A stretch of 64,000 bases of DNA, from NCBI GenBank assembly GCA_013146195.2, contig CM028379.1, positions 105,163,226-105,227,225 of the forward strand, given 5' to 3'. Position numbers and translations under genes: made by a program. Position 1 is the stretch's first letter, and each line of letters opens with the position of its first letter. This document shows positions 1 to 12,294 of the stretch, one piece after another. The notes under the pieces are model-generated. The model saw nothing but the letters and a program-made list of their open reading frames with translations. It was not told where the DNA came from and made no database searches. This stretch comes from Codonopsis lanceolata. Lineage: Eukaryota; Streptophyta; Magnoliopsida; Asterales; Campanulaceae.

Positions 1-395
1 TTTTCATTAGTTGATATATTTACCTTTGTATTATGATATCAACAAATTTACTAGTGAAAGTTTCGCAATATTGGCCAATCAACAAATCTTTTACTTGTTG
101 ATTAAAGGTTTGAACATCGTATTGATTATTTTCTTTATTTTTATTTCGCTATGTTTTTACCGATAACGCTCACACGGTAACCACATTAGGAACTGTTGGT
201 TTGTTTTTGTGTTAGCCTAGCTGCAAATCTTTCAGAAATCTTCCAAATTTGATATATAAACACACACTTGCAATTATTTAAACAAAATATGAGAGGTTCA
301 ACCTTTTGTTTTTGTTATGTTTTCTTTTCTTTTTCCTTGCTCTAAGTTCAAATTTAATTTAAGTTATATTTATGAAGCTTCGAGAGTTTCGACTA
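1..395. other. Gene-free AT-rich stretch
   Basis: I see no coding region, repeat boundary or RNA gene here. The stretch is AT-rich non-coding sequence that ends where a MITE-like element begins. Confidence 0.5.
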
Positions 396-1105
396 GAGCA
401 CCACCAATGTAGTCTTCTTAGCTTTCTTCTTGCTAAGAAGAAGAAGAGTAGTATTCTTAACAAGGAGAGTCGTCTTCTTGGAAAATCCACCTAGGAGAGA
501 GAGGAAGAAGACTTCTTATTTAAGAAGAAAATCGAGAGCTAAGAAAAATAGGCAAAGGAGGGGGCGGTGTGGTGCACTACTGCCTCACACATATCGCGTG
601 TACCACACGCGCGTACAAGACAAGTGAGATGGCCGACATGTGGTACCAGCTTCTGACTTTAATTTTAATTTCATTTTTTAAATCTTACATGTTGCTGTTT
701 TGTACATTTGGGGCCTTGGGGGGTTGAGAAATTGTCTTGATGGTTTGGGGGGTGGGGTGGGGTGGGTTTTTAATTTTTTTAATTTTTAAAGCTTTTTAAT
801 TTTTATTTTCCTTATTCACTATAAATTAATTTATGTCTTAGTTTATAAAATAATTACTTTATGTGGAATGTTTAAATATGAAATATATTAAATAAAGTTA
901 AATAAATTTATTTGTTTGAAAAATATAAAAATAAGATTGAAATGTAAAGTTAATGATGTAGCAGTAAGACCTAGCTAAAAAAATGTGTAAGAAGATTAGG
1001 AATGAAAATATATATTCTTAAATAGAATAAAAAGAGAAAAGTGTGTAGGAGTCAGTGAGACCCAACTAAGAACATGTATAAGAGTTTTCAACATTGGAGA
1101 TGCTC
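396..1105. mobile_element. MITE-like non-autonomous DNA transposon
   Basis: The left end GAGCACCACCAATG (396-409) is an imperfect inverted match of the right end CATTGGAGATGCTC (1092-1105). Ends of the type GAGCATCTCCAATG are common in plant MITEs. The flanking trinucleotides are CTA (393-395) and TTA (1106-1108), loosely compatible with the TWA target of PIF/Harbinger elements, so the superfamily is an inference. The interior is low-complexity, with an AAGAAG-rich segment, a GC-rich patch near 560-610 and G-runs near 710-770. A 65-codon open frame at 430-627 reads as Arg/Lys-rich low complexity and is not a credible gene. Confidence 0.5.
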
Positions 1106-1217
1106 TTATGAAAAATGCTGAAATGCACCAATGATTCTTACTCAAGATTGCAATATGTACTCGAACAATGCCAACTATAATATCAAGGCTATCATGGGTT
1201 GAACAAAGCTAATATAT

Positions 1218-2518
1218 GGGTGATAATCAGACCAGTCCTCTGTGGAGAAAATATAACGGTAAAAGTCCACTATATTTGTTTTAAACTGATAAAGTACATT
1301 TTTTGAGCGAAAATAACGAAGATACCCTTAATGAAATAAAGACGCATGGAAAAACTACAGCCCAAATTTGGGCATGACTCAAAATTTTGGGCGTCGAAAT
1401 GCAAAAGCCATAGACCAAATTTGGGCATTGCTTAAAACATTGGGCGTCGTTCATTTTGGGCAACGCAACCTGGGTTTATTGAGATTAGAATGACTTGGTA
1501 TATATCATGAAATTAGATTATAAAACGATAATTCATATTTGATCGACTTTGGGAGTTCTACGTGTACTGTGATTGCTACATTCTTACAATTTTATCAGAT
1601 AAGAGAAGCAGTTGATTCAAAGTAAAAGCATTTGCATTTCCGATTGGAAGCAACGAACGACGCCTATATCGGAGGCAACGACGCCCACATCATATCGAAC
1701 TGGGTCTAATGAAAGAAAAAATCTCACTGCTGCTTATGACACTTCACTTTTACTCAATCAATGTTTATCTATGATGTAAAATAGTCATATTCTATTTCAT
1801 AGCGTATATCATTTTCATACCAAGATGGCGGTGTGCCTGTCGCAAATAGAGTATAGCTAGACCAAATGTTTGAAAGGTGGTTTATGGATTGGAGGACTAT
1901 GGCAATATTGAGAACCTTTCCATCTTTCAATCAAAATCAACTAAGAGAAGCAGTTGATTCAAAGTAAAAGCATTTGCATTTCCGATTGGAGGCAACAACA
2001 CCCAAATCATAGGTAACGCCGTCCACATCGTAGTCTTCGCCCATCTCCTCCACCACCATCGAGCAAGATTGTTCACGTATTGCAGTGAGAAATGGAGCCG
2101 AAGATTGTTATTATCATACCCAGAGATGTCAATCCAATCTACCTTGCAAAACCAGTTTTGAATTTCCGAACTTCCCATGTTGAAAAAAATTGAGTTTTTT
2201 TTGTTTTTTTTCAAGAATCTTGCTCGATGGTGAATGTAATGGCAACAACAACACAAGTATTATTATGTGAATGACAGTAACAAGCATCGAATCTAGTTGA
2301 GTGGGTCTTGTGTTAAAAGAAACATGTAGCTCAAATGGAGCAAGGAATGAAAGAGGAAGGAAGAAATTGAGTTGCTTTCCCGCTTCTTATCTCATTAAAG
2401 ACGACAGTGGGTATTTTAAGAACAATTTTGTTAAAATAAATTTTAGCGGTTGAATAAAACAATAAATTAGTGAAGTGGTTATAATTTTATAAAAGGGGAC
2501 CGACCCACAATTATTCCC
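1218..2518. mobile_element. Non-autonomous inverted-repeat element, GGTCC family
   Basis: The left end reads GGGTGATAATCAGACCAGTCC. The right end, on the other strand, reads AGGGAATAATTGTGGGTCGG followed by TCC. The left end is followed by GAAGATACCCTTAATG and the right end is preceded by TTTTAGCGGTTGAA, both of which recur in the related copies at 6307-6904, 37394 and 39122. No target duplication was found. The interior has no credible gene. It contains an almost exact direct repeat, 1600-1653 and 1942-1995. Confidence 0.45.
1600..1995. repeat. Direct repeat pair, about 54 bp, 342 bp apart
   Basis: Positions 1600-1648 and 1942-1990 are identical over 49 bases, starting TAAGAGAAGCAGTTGATTCA. 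The match continues through GCAAC after one mismatch. It lies inside the element at 1218-2518 and may mark an internal duplication. Confidence 0.85.
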
Positions 2519-2918
2519 TGAGAGATGTGGATGTGAAACTGAAATCAAACACCTCTTCATACTCATTCCAGTGGGAATGGATGGACTAGCAGGTCCTAAT
2601 TGACCTATTTCTAACTAATTACTTCAATCACAATTTACGGTTGGGCTTTAGATATGGATCACTAGTTGTGGACTATTATACGGGTTTTCGACATGCCGAG
2701 CCAAAATAAAAAAGAAATAATTACGGGTCAGTATCTTTTACAAGACTTCCAACCACAGAAGTTTCCTGTTTTGTTTTTTTGTTACCGTTGGAGTCTATTT
2801 TTATAATATTCTTCTTAAATTACTACTCCCAACAAGCAGTTCTCTTCGAATAATAAAGAACAAAATATAGCTCAAGTTTTACTAATAGACCAGATACTGT
2901 ATAGCGTATACTACCTAA
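2519..2918. other. Gene-free stretch
   Basis: AT-rich non-coding sequence with no supported gene, RNA or transposon boundary. Confidence 0.45.
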
Positions 2919-3540
2919 GACCACTTACAACAAAGCTCTTATAAGGGTACTTATGAGATTTAATGAGATTTTTACAAATAACAAAGGTGCTTAGTAGGGT
3001 GCTTATTAAGCAAAAAGGGATTTGAGGAGCACAACAAGCTCCCACGCCTAAAATATAAAATCCAGCCAAAACGACGTAGTTAATTTGAAAATTGAAACAA
3101 TATACGGCTGTTTGGGCCAACTTTTGATGACAAAGCCTGTCGCCTTCTGCCAAATTCCTGCCCCATTCCTGCCAATTCCTGCTGTCAACATCATTTTCTT
3201 TTCCCCAATTTCTTTTTTTTTTTTTGCCAATTTTCAGCCATAAAATATTTAAAAAAAAATTTTCTTGTATTAAAGTAAATATTTTTTCCTACAAATAGAG
3301 ACTTGGTTTGTTTTATTTGGATATCAGAAAAAATTTATATGATTTTTTTTAATTTTTAGTCATTTTTTTATAAAAATATTAAATTAGTGAAGATAAAGAT
3401 GGTAGAGTGTGTAAAAGTATTGAAGTTTGTGCATTGTTGGAAGAGTATTTTTATTGAGGAGCTTAAATGGGGAGCTAGAAAAAAATGTAACTTAAGCTAC
3501 CTAAATGGGGAGCTCTGTTGTAACTTATGCTTGCGGACAT
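2919..3540. mobile_element. Possible MITE with degenerate inverted ends
   Basis: The left side contains CTTACAACAAAGCTC and the right side, on the other strand, contains GTTACAACAGAGCTC. Together they make an imperfect inverted repeat about 600 bp apart. No target duplication was identified and the exact ends are uncertain. Short open frames inside are not gene-like. Confidence 0.3.
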
Positions 3541-4479
3541 TTTCTTGCATACTCCAGGAAAAGTGTCAGAGATGAATTTTCTTGCAAAATACGAAGAGCA
3601 AAAAAGTTACTCGAGAGCTCAATCACTAAAGTCTTTTAAGCAAAGGTCAAACGAAGCAAAACATGAGGAAATGGCTAGCATAGGCAATTGACAAACAGAT
3701 TTACGAAAGCATTGAAACTCTTACAAGTAGACAAAAATGGCAGGGAACAGAAGGATTAACCAATCCTAGTTTCATATGGATATGCAGAAACCTTGGAGTC
3801 ATCGATGCGAGCATCACAATCTTTCCTAGAATCTTTCTTTCATTGGACTCACGTTGAATTTTTTCCCGTTTTCGGCATCGAGTGCAAGATATGCCGGCCA
3901 AGGAGGAGAGAGTTCATCATGCCTACAACAAAGAAAGAAATCGAGAATTAAAAATAAAATCCCAAAAGAAAGAACGGATCGAATGAGAAGATAAAACCTG
4001 CAACAAAGATTCAAAGAAGAGAGCTTCTTCAATGGCGATTGTAAGCTGATGTTGAGGTTTAGAAAAGAGGAGAGAGAAAGTGAGAGACTAGAGAGAGAGA
4101 AAGGAATAGATCAGAGCAGAGGCGAGAACAGAAACATTCTGTTTCCTAAGTTGAAGGATTAAATCAGACCCAAGTCCTTCAACTTTATGAAATTAAATCA
4201 GACCCGAGTAATAACAATTTTTCTCACTTTTAGCTCCTTGTGGTTTTTTTAATTATACTTGTGGTTTCCATATCGATGCACACTTGTTGTATCCCGATGC
4301 ACAATTGCAATGCACAATTTTGAAATATAATATAAAAGTAAATTCCGATGCACAATTTTGATTATTTGATGCACAAACTGGATTATCGAGGCACAAAATT
4401 GGATTTCCGAACAATGTGTCTAATTTAATTTCATTAAGGGTATCTTTATCATTTTTTCCCTAAAATATACTTTACTGCT
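3541..4479. other. Gene-free stretch with GATGCACAA motifs
   Basis: No credible gene. A GA-rich tract lies near 4065-4105. Between 4270 and 4410 the sequence GATGCACA recurs several times, followed by TTAAGGGTATCTTTATCATT. This resembles an inverted copy of the interior of the GGTCC family. The Mutator-like element at 4489-5957 appears to have inserted into this older copy, because GCGATTGAATTTTATGAAAA followed by GGGACC resumes right after it, at about 5980-6010. Confidence 0.4.
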
Positions 4480-4488
4480 TAAATAATA

Positions 4489-5957
4489 GAAAAAATTACA
4501 AGCCGGTACATCTTTTAAAATATGTTTTCAAATGAATCAACCTATTTTTTGCCCATATCTTTTAGGTACAATTTTGGGGCGAAAGTACGTCTCTGCCCCT
4601 CTATGTTATATTTGATGAGCGGGAGGTGGATATTACATTCTAGTTACAGAGCATAACTTCTAATGGAAGCTCTTCACCAAGGTTGCGATTCTTTAATTGC
4701 TCAGCCGCCGCCGTCTCCCTCTACCCAAGTAGTCCAGCTGGCATCCTTCGTCTCTTCCTGGTTCAATTTCCATCCCCAAGAAAACAAGCTCCACCTCCAC
4801 CTTCTGTCACAAACTCCGACCACCTACCAGTTTGTCCCACCATTGCTGCCTCTTTCCCCCAAACCCGAATCCATATCTCTCTCTCTCTTCCCGCATCCAA
4901 CAGGCACCTGCCATCTCATTTGCCATATCCGCTTTCTTTTCTCCGATTCTCCATGTAGATCTGGTGATTTGAACAGGGAAGATGAAGATGGCGCTGGGGC
5001 TCCGATGAAGACAGCCGGAACTAGGGGTTTAGTGGGAGCACGAAGATTGAGATATTTCTTGCCTTGGCGGCTTTGTTGGAGCTTTTGGCCGGAGGCGACA
5101 AGATTGAGGATGAAGGCCGGATCTGTGGGCTGTTCTCAATCCGACAAGAGGGAAAGAAGACGAAGGCAGAGATAGAACAGGGGTGGCAACGACACTCTGC
5201 TTCGAGACGGAAGCAACAGGCACGAGGGGGTCGGAGACTAGCTGGACTAGTCGGAAAAGATGAGGGAGGGAAAGATGGATGGCGACCATGGTAGATTTGA
5301 TGGTTGAAGATCGTGGTTGGTCAAAGGCAGCGGGGGATGAAGAATGAGGGAACAGACCTGACAAGAATGGTGGGCGACAGAGAGAGTGGAGATGGCGGGG
5401 TTGGTGACAGGGAATTGAGGTCGCTGGACTGAGGATTTGGAAACGAAAAAACGGCGGCTTTGCCAAGCCTTGGCATCAACATGATGCCTTGTTTGTCAAG
5501 ATGATGCCAGGATTTGTCAACCTGATGCCTGGATTGTCAACCTGATGCTTGGATTTTTCAACCTGATGCCTGGATTTTTCAACTTGATGCTTGGATTCAG
5601 CGTTTTTGAATTTTTTTGGTTGAATAAACTGTGAAAACAGTCTTGATGCCAAGCATTGGCATCAACATTTTTTGGTTTTTTTAGGCTTGAAATAAACAGT
5701 GAAACAATCCTGATGTCAAGCTTTGGCATCAGTATTTTTGAATTTTTTTGGGCTTTGAATAAACTGTGGAAACAGTCCTGATGCCAAGCATAATTGACAT
5801 CATCATTTTTTTGTTTTTTTAGGCCGGATGAGATTTATCTTCATTAATGACATTTTTGTCATTTGGCACCCAATTTGTAGTTATATGAAATATTCAAAAA
5901 ATTGATGGACCTAGATGAAAAGATGTTTTTAAAATTGTACCAACTTGAAATTTGCCC
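4489..5957. mobile_element. Mutator-like (Pack-MULE-like) element 1
   Basis: A 1469-bp element flanked by a perfect 9-bp duplication TAAATAATA (4480-4488 and 5958-5966), the size typical of Mutator-like elements. The left end GAAAAAATTACAAGCCGG pairs with the right end, which reads GGGCAAATTTCAAGTTGG on the other strand. The inverted repeat continues imperfectly for roughly 100 bp. The interior is GC-richer than its surroundings, with pyrimidine-rich strands. Its overlapping open frames (4663-5175 plus, 5029-5466 minus) read as Pro/Ser- or Arg/Gly-rich low complexity. No transposase was seen, so the element is non-autonomous. Whether the interior is captured gene sequence cannot be told by eye. 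Confidence 0.75.
5462..5610. repeat. Short tandem array of about 23-bp units
   Basis: Units of the form TGATGCCTGGATTTNTCAACC repeat about five times between 5480 and 5600. They are bordered by palindromic GATGCCAAGCATTGGCATC-type sequences near 5460, 5643, 5715 and 5780. The array sits in the right part of Mutator-like element 1. Confidence 0.75.
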
Positions 5958-5966
5958 TAAATAATA

Positions 5967-6183
5967 TTACGTTGGACTTTAGCGATTGAATTTTATGAAA
6001 AGGGACCAACCCGATTATCACCCAATAAAAAAATGGGTTATCCGCCTTCTTGAGGTTGCATTTTCGAAATTTCTTCCACAACATTTGGTTCACGATTTAT
6101 AGGCCTTCTCATGGGCTAAACGTATATTTCTTCCTTCCTCAGATAGCGAGTCTCCATCTTCCCCAAGGTTCGTACTTGACCAG

Positions 6184-6234
<51 letters not shown>

Positions 6235-6306
6235 GTCGATTCAAGTTTAGGTGGCACTCTCCTTGTGATGGCTGGTCAATCCAACAGGTTGTCTAGTATT
6301 TCATTT
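5967..6306. other. Gene-free stretch
   Basis: Contains the end of an older GGTCC-family copy at about 5975-6020 and a (TC)n microsatellite. No gene seen. Confidence 0.45.
6189..6233. repeat. (TC)22 microsatellite
   Basis: Uninterrupted TC dinucleotide run of 45 bp. Open frames through it translate to a Leu/Ser repeat and are artefacts. Confidence 0.98.
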
Positions 6307-6904
6307 GGAATAATTGCGGGGCGGTCCACTTTCCAAAGTTTAATTATAACCCCTCAAGTCCCGTGTTATTTTAAATTAGAAAAAACACTTTTTGAGACAA
6401 AAAGACGACGATACCCTTAATAGTCCTGAGACGCACTACGAAAATGCATCGCGGTGCATCAATTTTTGCATCGCGAGGCATCAATTTAAATAAAATCAAT
6501 TTTAATTACATAATCCAATTTTGCATCGCGATGTATCAATTTAAATGTAATCAATTTTAATTACAAAATCCAATTTATGCACCGCGATGTAAACTGGGTT
6601 CGAATGCATCTCCTCAGTCTTCTTCTTTCTCATCCTCCTCTGTCGTAAGTCATATTCTTCTTCCTCTACCTTCGTCTTTACTAAAAATCATCCAACCCAA
6701 CCCAGATTCATTCAATGTCGATTCCCGTTTCGTTGTACAACAATAGTGGTTTTTCGAATCCAATGTGTTTGTCGGATCTGTTGAAGGAAACTATGACATT
6801 TTCAAAACAATATTTCAAAAAAATGCACTCTAGCGGTTGAAAAAAAAACCAAGTGAGTGGAGGGGGTTACAAACTTTGAGAAATGGACCGACTAGAATTT
6901 CACC
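6307..6904. mobile_element. GGTCC-family inverted-repeat element, copy A
   Basis: The left end GGAATAATTGCGGGGCGGTC is followed by CACTTTCCAAAGTTT. The right end, on the other strand, has AGTCGGTCCATTTCTCAAAG followed by TTTGTAACCCCC, giving about 45 bp of imperfect inverted repeat. The interior carries a cluster of GCATCGCGATGC-like palindromic motifs (6443-6590), then a segment from GGGTTCGAATGCATCTC (about 6598) shared with copy D at about 39480. No coding potential and no clear target duplication. Confidence 0.6.
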
Positions 6905-7242
6905 ATATTTCTTTCTTTATGTTTACAATATTTTTTACTTGGGACTCATATTTTGTTATGGGGACGAAACTTTTTAATTATTTTCACCAATATTTTAAAA
7001 GTTCTTATAGATTGTTTTATTATTTATATGAAATTATTTATTTTATGTATATGTTTCAAATAGAAAAAGATAATTTACAAAACACCTTACAAAATTATAA
7101 TTGAATTTTGAGTTTTAGTTTTTGTTGATAAATGTATTTTTCAAATTTATTCACTTAAATGTAATTTATTTGAGATTAGTATTGTTACATTGATTTTATG
7201 AATATGTGTAGAATAGGAAAAAATTTAATATAGAAATTAACT
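6905..7242. other. Gene-free AT-rich stretch
   Basis: Very AT-rich. A 73-codon open frame (6883-7104) is compositionally AT-driven and unrecognised. No other feature seen. Confidence 0.45.
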
Positions 7243-7247
7243 TAGAG

Positions 7248-7620
7248 TGTTAATATACATGCTACAAAAGAGTTATCAACAAAGGGGATCAACAAACATC
7301 TTCAAGTTAAAGTCTAAGGGTCCTAAGTGCACTGTTCAGAAGTTGTCTTGAAAGACTTATCTGGTCTTATGCAACTAGAAGGGTAGCGTGTGTCACTTCC
7401 CAATTCCTGGAGGGTAGCGAGTGTCCATAGCATTCTAGTGTCAGTTATGTTAGGTTTGTTTTATACCTAATCTTTTTACCTGTTATGTAATATATATAGA
7501 TGAGAGATACCAGAAGAATTGATATACAACAAATCAATAACACAAACGACTATTCTCTCTTCTTGATCTATCAATGGATGTTCTACAAGATTACACAAAA
7601 TCTATTGTTCCTGTTTCACA
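7248..7620 (+). repeat. 5' LTR of the Copia element
   Basis: Matches 12225-12597 over its full 373 bp with five substitutions. Begins TG and ends CA. The segment TATATATAGATGAGAG in the 3' third is a plausible promoter region. Confidence 0.97.
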
Positions 7621-7633
7621 TGGTTATCAGAGC
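7621..7633 (+). other. Primer-binding site
   Basis: TGGTTATCAGAGC follows the 5' LTR directly. It matches the usual plant Copia site complementary to the 3' end of initiator methionine tRNA (TGGTATCAGAGC), except for one extra T. Confidence 0.85.
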
Positions 7634-7898
7634 TTCTTGATTTCGATCCTCTCCTCCAACCTATGCTCAATGTCAAACAGGTAAATCCTCTCTCTCTTTG
7701 TGTACTCTTGTTTCTCTTCCATAATCCAAATCGTTTTCTCCCTTTTTCATACCGACTGAACCCACTTCTGGAGACCTTACCAAACTCACAAATGATGGTA
7801 GTTCTAGCACCACCATAGATGTCTATGACCTACCCGAGTCTACCCTTCAATTAAACTTTGGTCACGCTCTCTATCTTCATCCCAATGATCATCCTTGA

Positions 7899-8922
7899 AT
7901 GATTCTTGTGACTGAAACCCTATCCAATACCAATTTTAATCAGTGGAAAATATCTATCACAACTGCATTTTCAGCCAAGAATAAACTCGACATGGTCAAA
8001 GGTCTCAACAAGAAACCTATTCCTCCCTCTAAGTATATCAATGCTTGGGAAAGATGTAATAGTATGGTAGTTTCCTGGCTCCTGAATTCTGTAAATTCAG
8101 AAATATGTCAAAGCATAGTATATCTCTCAACTGCGTGTGATATATGGGATGATATCATCACAAGATTCACCCAAAGTGATGCCCCAAAGATCTTCCAAGT
8201 TCAGAAAAATATCACTCTATGCACACAAGGAGACTTAAATATCAATGCCTACTACACTAAGTTCAAAGGGCTATGGGATGCCCAAATGCACATGCAATTG
8301 TACCTGTGGTGCCATCAATGTCCAAGAAGAGTACGATCATGTCACTAAACTAACCCAATTCCTAATGGGGCTGTCTGAAAAATACATTGATGTCAGGGGG
8401 CAAATCCTCAGAATGCATCCCCTTCCCACAGTAGTCAAAGTTGTCTCAATGCTCATCCAAGAAGAGGGCCAAAGGCAACAAAGCAACTCCATGAACTTTG
8501 AAAATGTTTCCTTTGCCCTCATGGGCAAGATTATCACAAACAAGTTCAATAAAGGAAGAACTACAGGACGATCCCAAGTCCCTCTGGTGAAGGGAAAGTT
8601 CTTCTGTGATTACTGCCAAGGTGACTCTCATCAGAAGGACAAATGCTTTTTCCTATACGGCTATCCTGAGTGGCATCAATTGTTTGGCACAAAACTTGAC
8701 TTGAGTAGGATGCCAAGAAACAAAGGAAAGACCAAGATCAACTCCTCTGTCAACACTGTAGTCACTCAGTCTGTCAAAGAAAACCCTGGGAGCAAGAAGA
8801 GGGATGATCCAAATACCAACACTAACTGCTTCACTCCTGGTCAACTTCAACAACTTATGTCCCTTCTCAACAGTACTAAATGTGCCAATTCTGCAGCTGC
8901 TCAGATGGATACACCTGAATAA
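7899..8922 (+). pseudogene. Copia Gag, frameshifted
   Basis: The N-terminal part (7899-8348) has the plant Copia Gag pattern, with NFNQWKISITTAF near its start and ...CDIWDDIITRFTQSDAPKIF... further on. The frame shifts near 8287. The rest continues in the next frame (from about 8245) and holds a CX2C...HX4C-type nucleic-acid-binding segment beginning FCDYCQGDSHQKDKCF at about 8599. A TAA at 8920-8922 separates it from the protease. An active element would read Gag and Pol as one polyprotein. Gag would package the RNA in cytoplasmic virus-like particles. Confidence 0.88.
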
Positions 8923-8925
8923 CAT

Positions 8926-11900
8926 ATGTCAGGTACCCCTACTTACAGTCCAAAATTCGCATGCCTTGCTTACACAAAACCATCACATCTTGATTGGATT
9001 ATTGATATTGGTGCAAGTCATCACATCACCACTTCTTTTGAATGTCTTACTAATCCTATATCAGTAAACACAATGATACACTTACCTAATGGAAAATCTT
9101 CCTCCATAACTCATAAGGGCACTATGATCCTGACAGGTGACATTGTTCTCAAAGATGTTTACTTAGCACCTGAATTCCAATGCAATCTCATATCAGGAAG
9201 TAAACTTATTATTGACAGCAACATTTGCTTAACTTTCTCTGCTTCATCATGTTTCCTTCAGGACCCTGCTTAAAAGAAATTCAAGAAGATTGGTAGATTT
9301 GATGGTGGTCTTTACAAGCTGCTCCCAACATAATCCAGCAACCCCAAGCAGACTACCTATACTGAGTGCAAGAAATTCTTTGAACCAAATCTGTGCAAAC
9401 TTAGTAACACTTTTTCTATTGCAAAACCTATCAATAAACTGTATCTGTGGCACATTAGGCTAGGACATGCTCCTGTAAAATCTATAAAACACATCAGTTT
9501 TCTTAACATGCAACTTGACTCTATCTCCGATGTTCATTGTGAAGCATGTCACCTATCTAGACAAACTAGACAACCCTTCCCTTTAAGTGACTCTCATAGC
9601 TCTAATCCTTTTGACCTTATACACTGTGATGTATGGGGTCCCTACAGGAATGCCACCTATGATGGCTGCTTATCTTTCCTCACCATAGTTGATGATTACT
9701 CTAGAGTTACATGGACCTTCCTATTAAAGGCCAAAACTCAAGTCCACCAAACTCTTCAGTTCTTCTTCAACATGATTAAGAATCAATTTAAAACTAGTGT
9801 CAAACACCTTAGAACTGATAATGGCACTTAGTTCCTCAATGATGGTGTTGGCAGTCTTTTGGCTTCCCAAGGACTGCTACATCAATGCACTTGTGTTGAC
9901 ACTCCTCAGCAAAATGGAAGAGCTGAGAGGAAACACAGACATCTTCTTGAACTTGCTAGAGCCCTAAGGTTCCAAGCTAATCTCCCCAAGAAATTCTGGG
10001 GTAATTGCCTCCTTACTGCCTCTTATCTAATAAATAGACTCCCCAGTTCTGTCCTGAAATTCAAAACTCCTTTTGAGGTTCTGTTTGGATCTCCTCCTAC
10101 CTACAATCACCTCAAAACTCTTGGTTGTCTATGCTATGTTTCAACCTCCTCTCACAACAGAGATAAACTGTCCCCTAGAGCTCAAAAATGCATCTTCATC
10201 GGCTATCCTAGCAATAAGAAAGCCTACAAGGTTTATAACCTTGCTACTCATCAAGTTCTCTATAGCAGAGATGTTGTGTTTTATGAATCAATATTCCCTT
10301 TCAAAGAAAACAGTACCCAACCTCCCCAGGATAATCTATTCCCTTACTACACTTTTAATCCCATTCTTGAAGAAGAAAATCAAGTCCCCACTGAAACCAA
10401 CAACTCTACTAATGTTCCTGACACTGACAAACCTACAGAAGATAACCAGAATGAACATCACTCACCTACTATCAATGATTCCAGCACTACACTCCCATCT
10501 TTACACTCCAAGCCTCAGAGACACAAAACTATCCCTACTAAGTTCAAGGACTATACTAACCTTCCTCCCAATCTCACTCAACCCTCTACCAATTGTACAA
10601 CACCCTATCCTATCACCAAGTTCTGCAACTATGCCAACATCTCCTCCTCCTATAAAACCTTCTCCTGCAATATCTCAACTCTTCATGAACCAAAAACCTA
10701 CCAACAGGCCATCAAAGATCCACTGTGGTGTCAAGCCATGACTGAAGAACTTCAGGCATTGGAAAGCAATAACACATGGACCCTTCAAACCCTTCCTGCT
10801 AACAAAAAAACTGTAGCCTGCAAATGGACTTTCAGAATCAAATACAATGCTGATGGTACCATCAATAAATACAAAGCCAGACTTGTTGCTAAAGGATACA
10901 CTCAGATTGAAGGTACTGACTATTTTGAAACATTCTCACCAGTGGCCAAAATGCCCTCTGTCAAAGTGTTACTTGCTGTAGCTGCTGCCAAACAATGGCC
11001 TATATCCCAACTTGATGTATCCAATGCATTTCTTCATGGAGACCTTCATGAAGAAGTCTACATGGATCTACCTCCAGGATACTCCTCCTACTCAAACTCA
11101 AGAAGCCTCTCCTGTTGTCTGTAAACTGTCTAAATCCCTCTATGGTCTAAAACAGGCCCCCAGGCAATGGTTTGAAAAACTATCCACCACTCTCATTAAC
11201 TTTGGCTTCAAACAGTCTCAGAATGATCACACCCTTTTCTGTTTTAATACTAACTCTCACTTTATAGCTCTTCTTGTCTATGTGGATGATCTTCTTATTA
11301 CAGGCACTAGTGAAAACCTGATTGATCAAGTTAAGACTCATCTGAAATCTGCCTTCCCTATCAAAGACCTTGGCCCCCTAAGATACTTCCTTGGCCTTGA
11401 AGTTGCAAGAAACAACACTGGAATCTGTCTACATCAAAAGAAGTATGCCATGGAAATCATCACTGACAGTGGTCTTGTGAATGCTAAACCTGCTCTCACT
11501 CCAATTGAAAAGGATCACAAGTTAGCTATCACCTCTTCCACTTCTTTGGCAGATCCTGCATCTTACAGAAGGCTGGTTGGTAGACTCATCTATCTTTCTG
11601 TCACCAGACCAGACATTGCCTACAGTGTTCAAGTTCTCAGTCAATTCATGACCAATCTTAGATTGGTCAAATACATCAAAGGTACCCCTGGCCAAGGACT
11701 ACTCTTTCCCACTTCCTCTTCAACAGCCCTCAGAGCTTATTGTGACTCAGACTGGGCTGCCTCCAGCCCAATTACCAGAAAATCCCTCTCAGGCTTCTGC
11801 ATCTACCTGGGCAGTTCCCTTATATCCTGGAAGTGCAAAAAGCAACCTACAGTCAGCAGATCCTCAGCTGAGGCTGAATATAGGAGCATGGATGACACTT

Positions 11901-12294
11901 GTTGTGAAATTAAGTGGCTAATCTCTCTCCTTAAAGATTTCAACATTGCTATTGACCTACTGTTCCTCTACACTGTGACAATCAGTCTGCTATTCACATC
12001 TCAGCCAATCCTGTGTTCCACGAGAGAACAAAACACATTGACATCGACTGTCATCTGGTCAGAGAAATGATTCAAAAGGGCTTGGTCTCAACCAAGTATA
12101 TTGCATCTCTTGAACAACCTGCAGATCTGTTCACTAAGGCCCTGCCCTCTCCTCATTTTTATCATCTTCTGAGCAAGTTGCCAGTCCTCAACATATTTGT
12201 TCACCCTTCCAACTTGAGGGGGGATGTTAATATACATGCTACAAAAGAGTTATCAACAAAGGGGATCAACAAACATCTTCAAGTTAAAGTCTAA
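8926..12294 (+). pseudogene. Copia Pol: protease, integrase, reverse transcriptase, RNase H, broken
   Basis: Protease: the active-site triad region reads DIGASHH (about 9004) where most plant copies have D-S/T-G. Stops follow at 9271-9273 and near 9330. The integrase zinc region begins LWHIRLGHAP and continues to HCEACHLSRQ (about 9535). The catalytic core shows DVWGP and RTDNGT. A TAG at 9829-9831 replaces the codon after NGT, then the same frame continues into the region holding QQNGRAERKH. The reverse transcriptase spans about 10690-11480, with KWTFRIKYNADG, LDVSNAFLHGDL and the catalytic YVDD at 11279-11290. A frameshift near 11100 splits it. RNase H follows (AYCDSDWAA, SRSSAEAEYRS), and another frameshift near 12000 displaces the terminal KHIDIDCHLV and ADLFTKALP segment. 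The order integrase before reverse transcriptase defines Copia. Confidence 0.92.
12211..12224 (+). other. Polypurine tract
   Basis: The purine run GAGGGGGGA lies directly before the 3' LTR start TGTTAATA. This is the expected plus-strand priming site. Confidence 0.85.

Noticed and set aside
4663..5466. Overlapping open frames of 145-170 codons on both strands
   Set aside because: They lie wholly inside Mutator-like element 1. The sequence is Pro/Ser- or Arg/Gly-rich, both strands are open because of strand composition bias, and no domain is visible.
6050..6420. Open frames through the (TC)n tract
   Set aside because: They are driven by the dinucleotide repeat, which encodes Leu/Ser runs.
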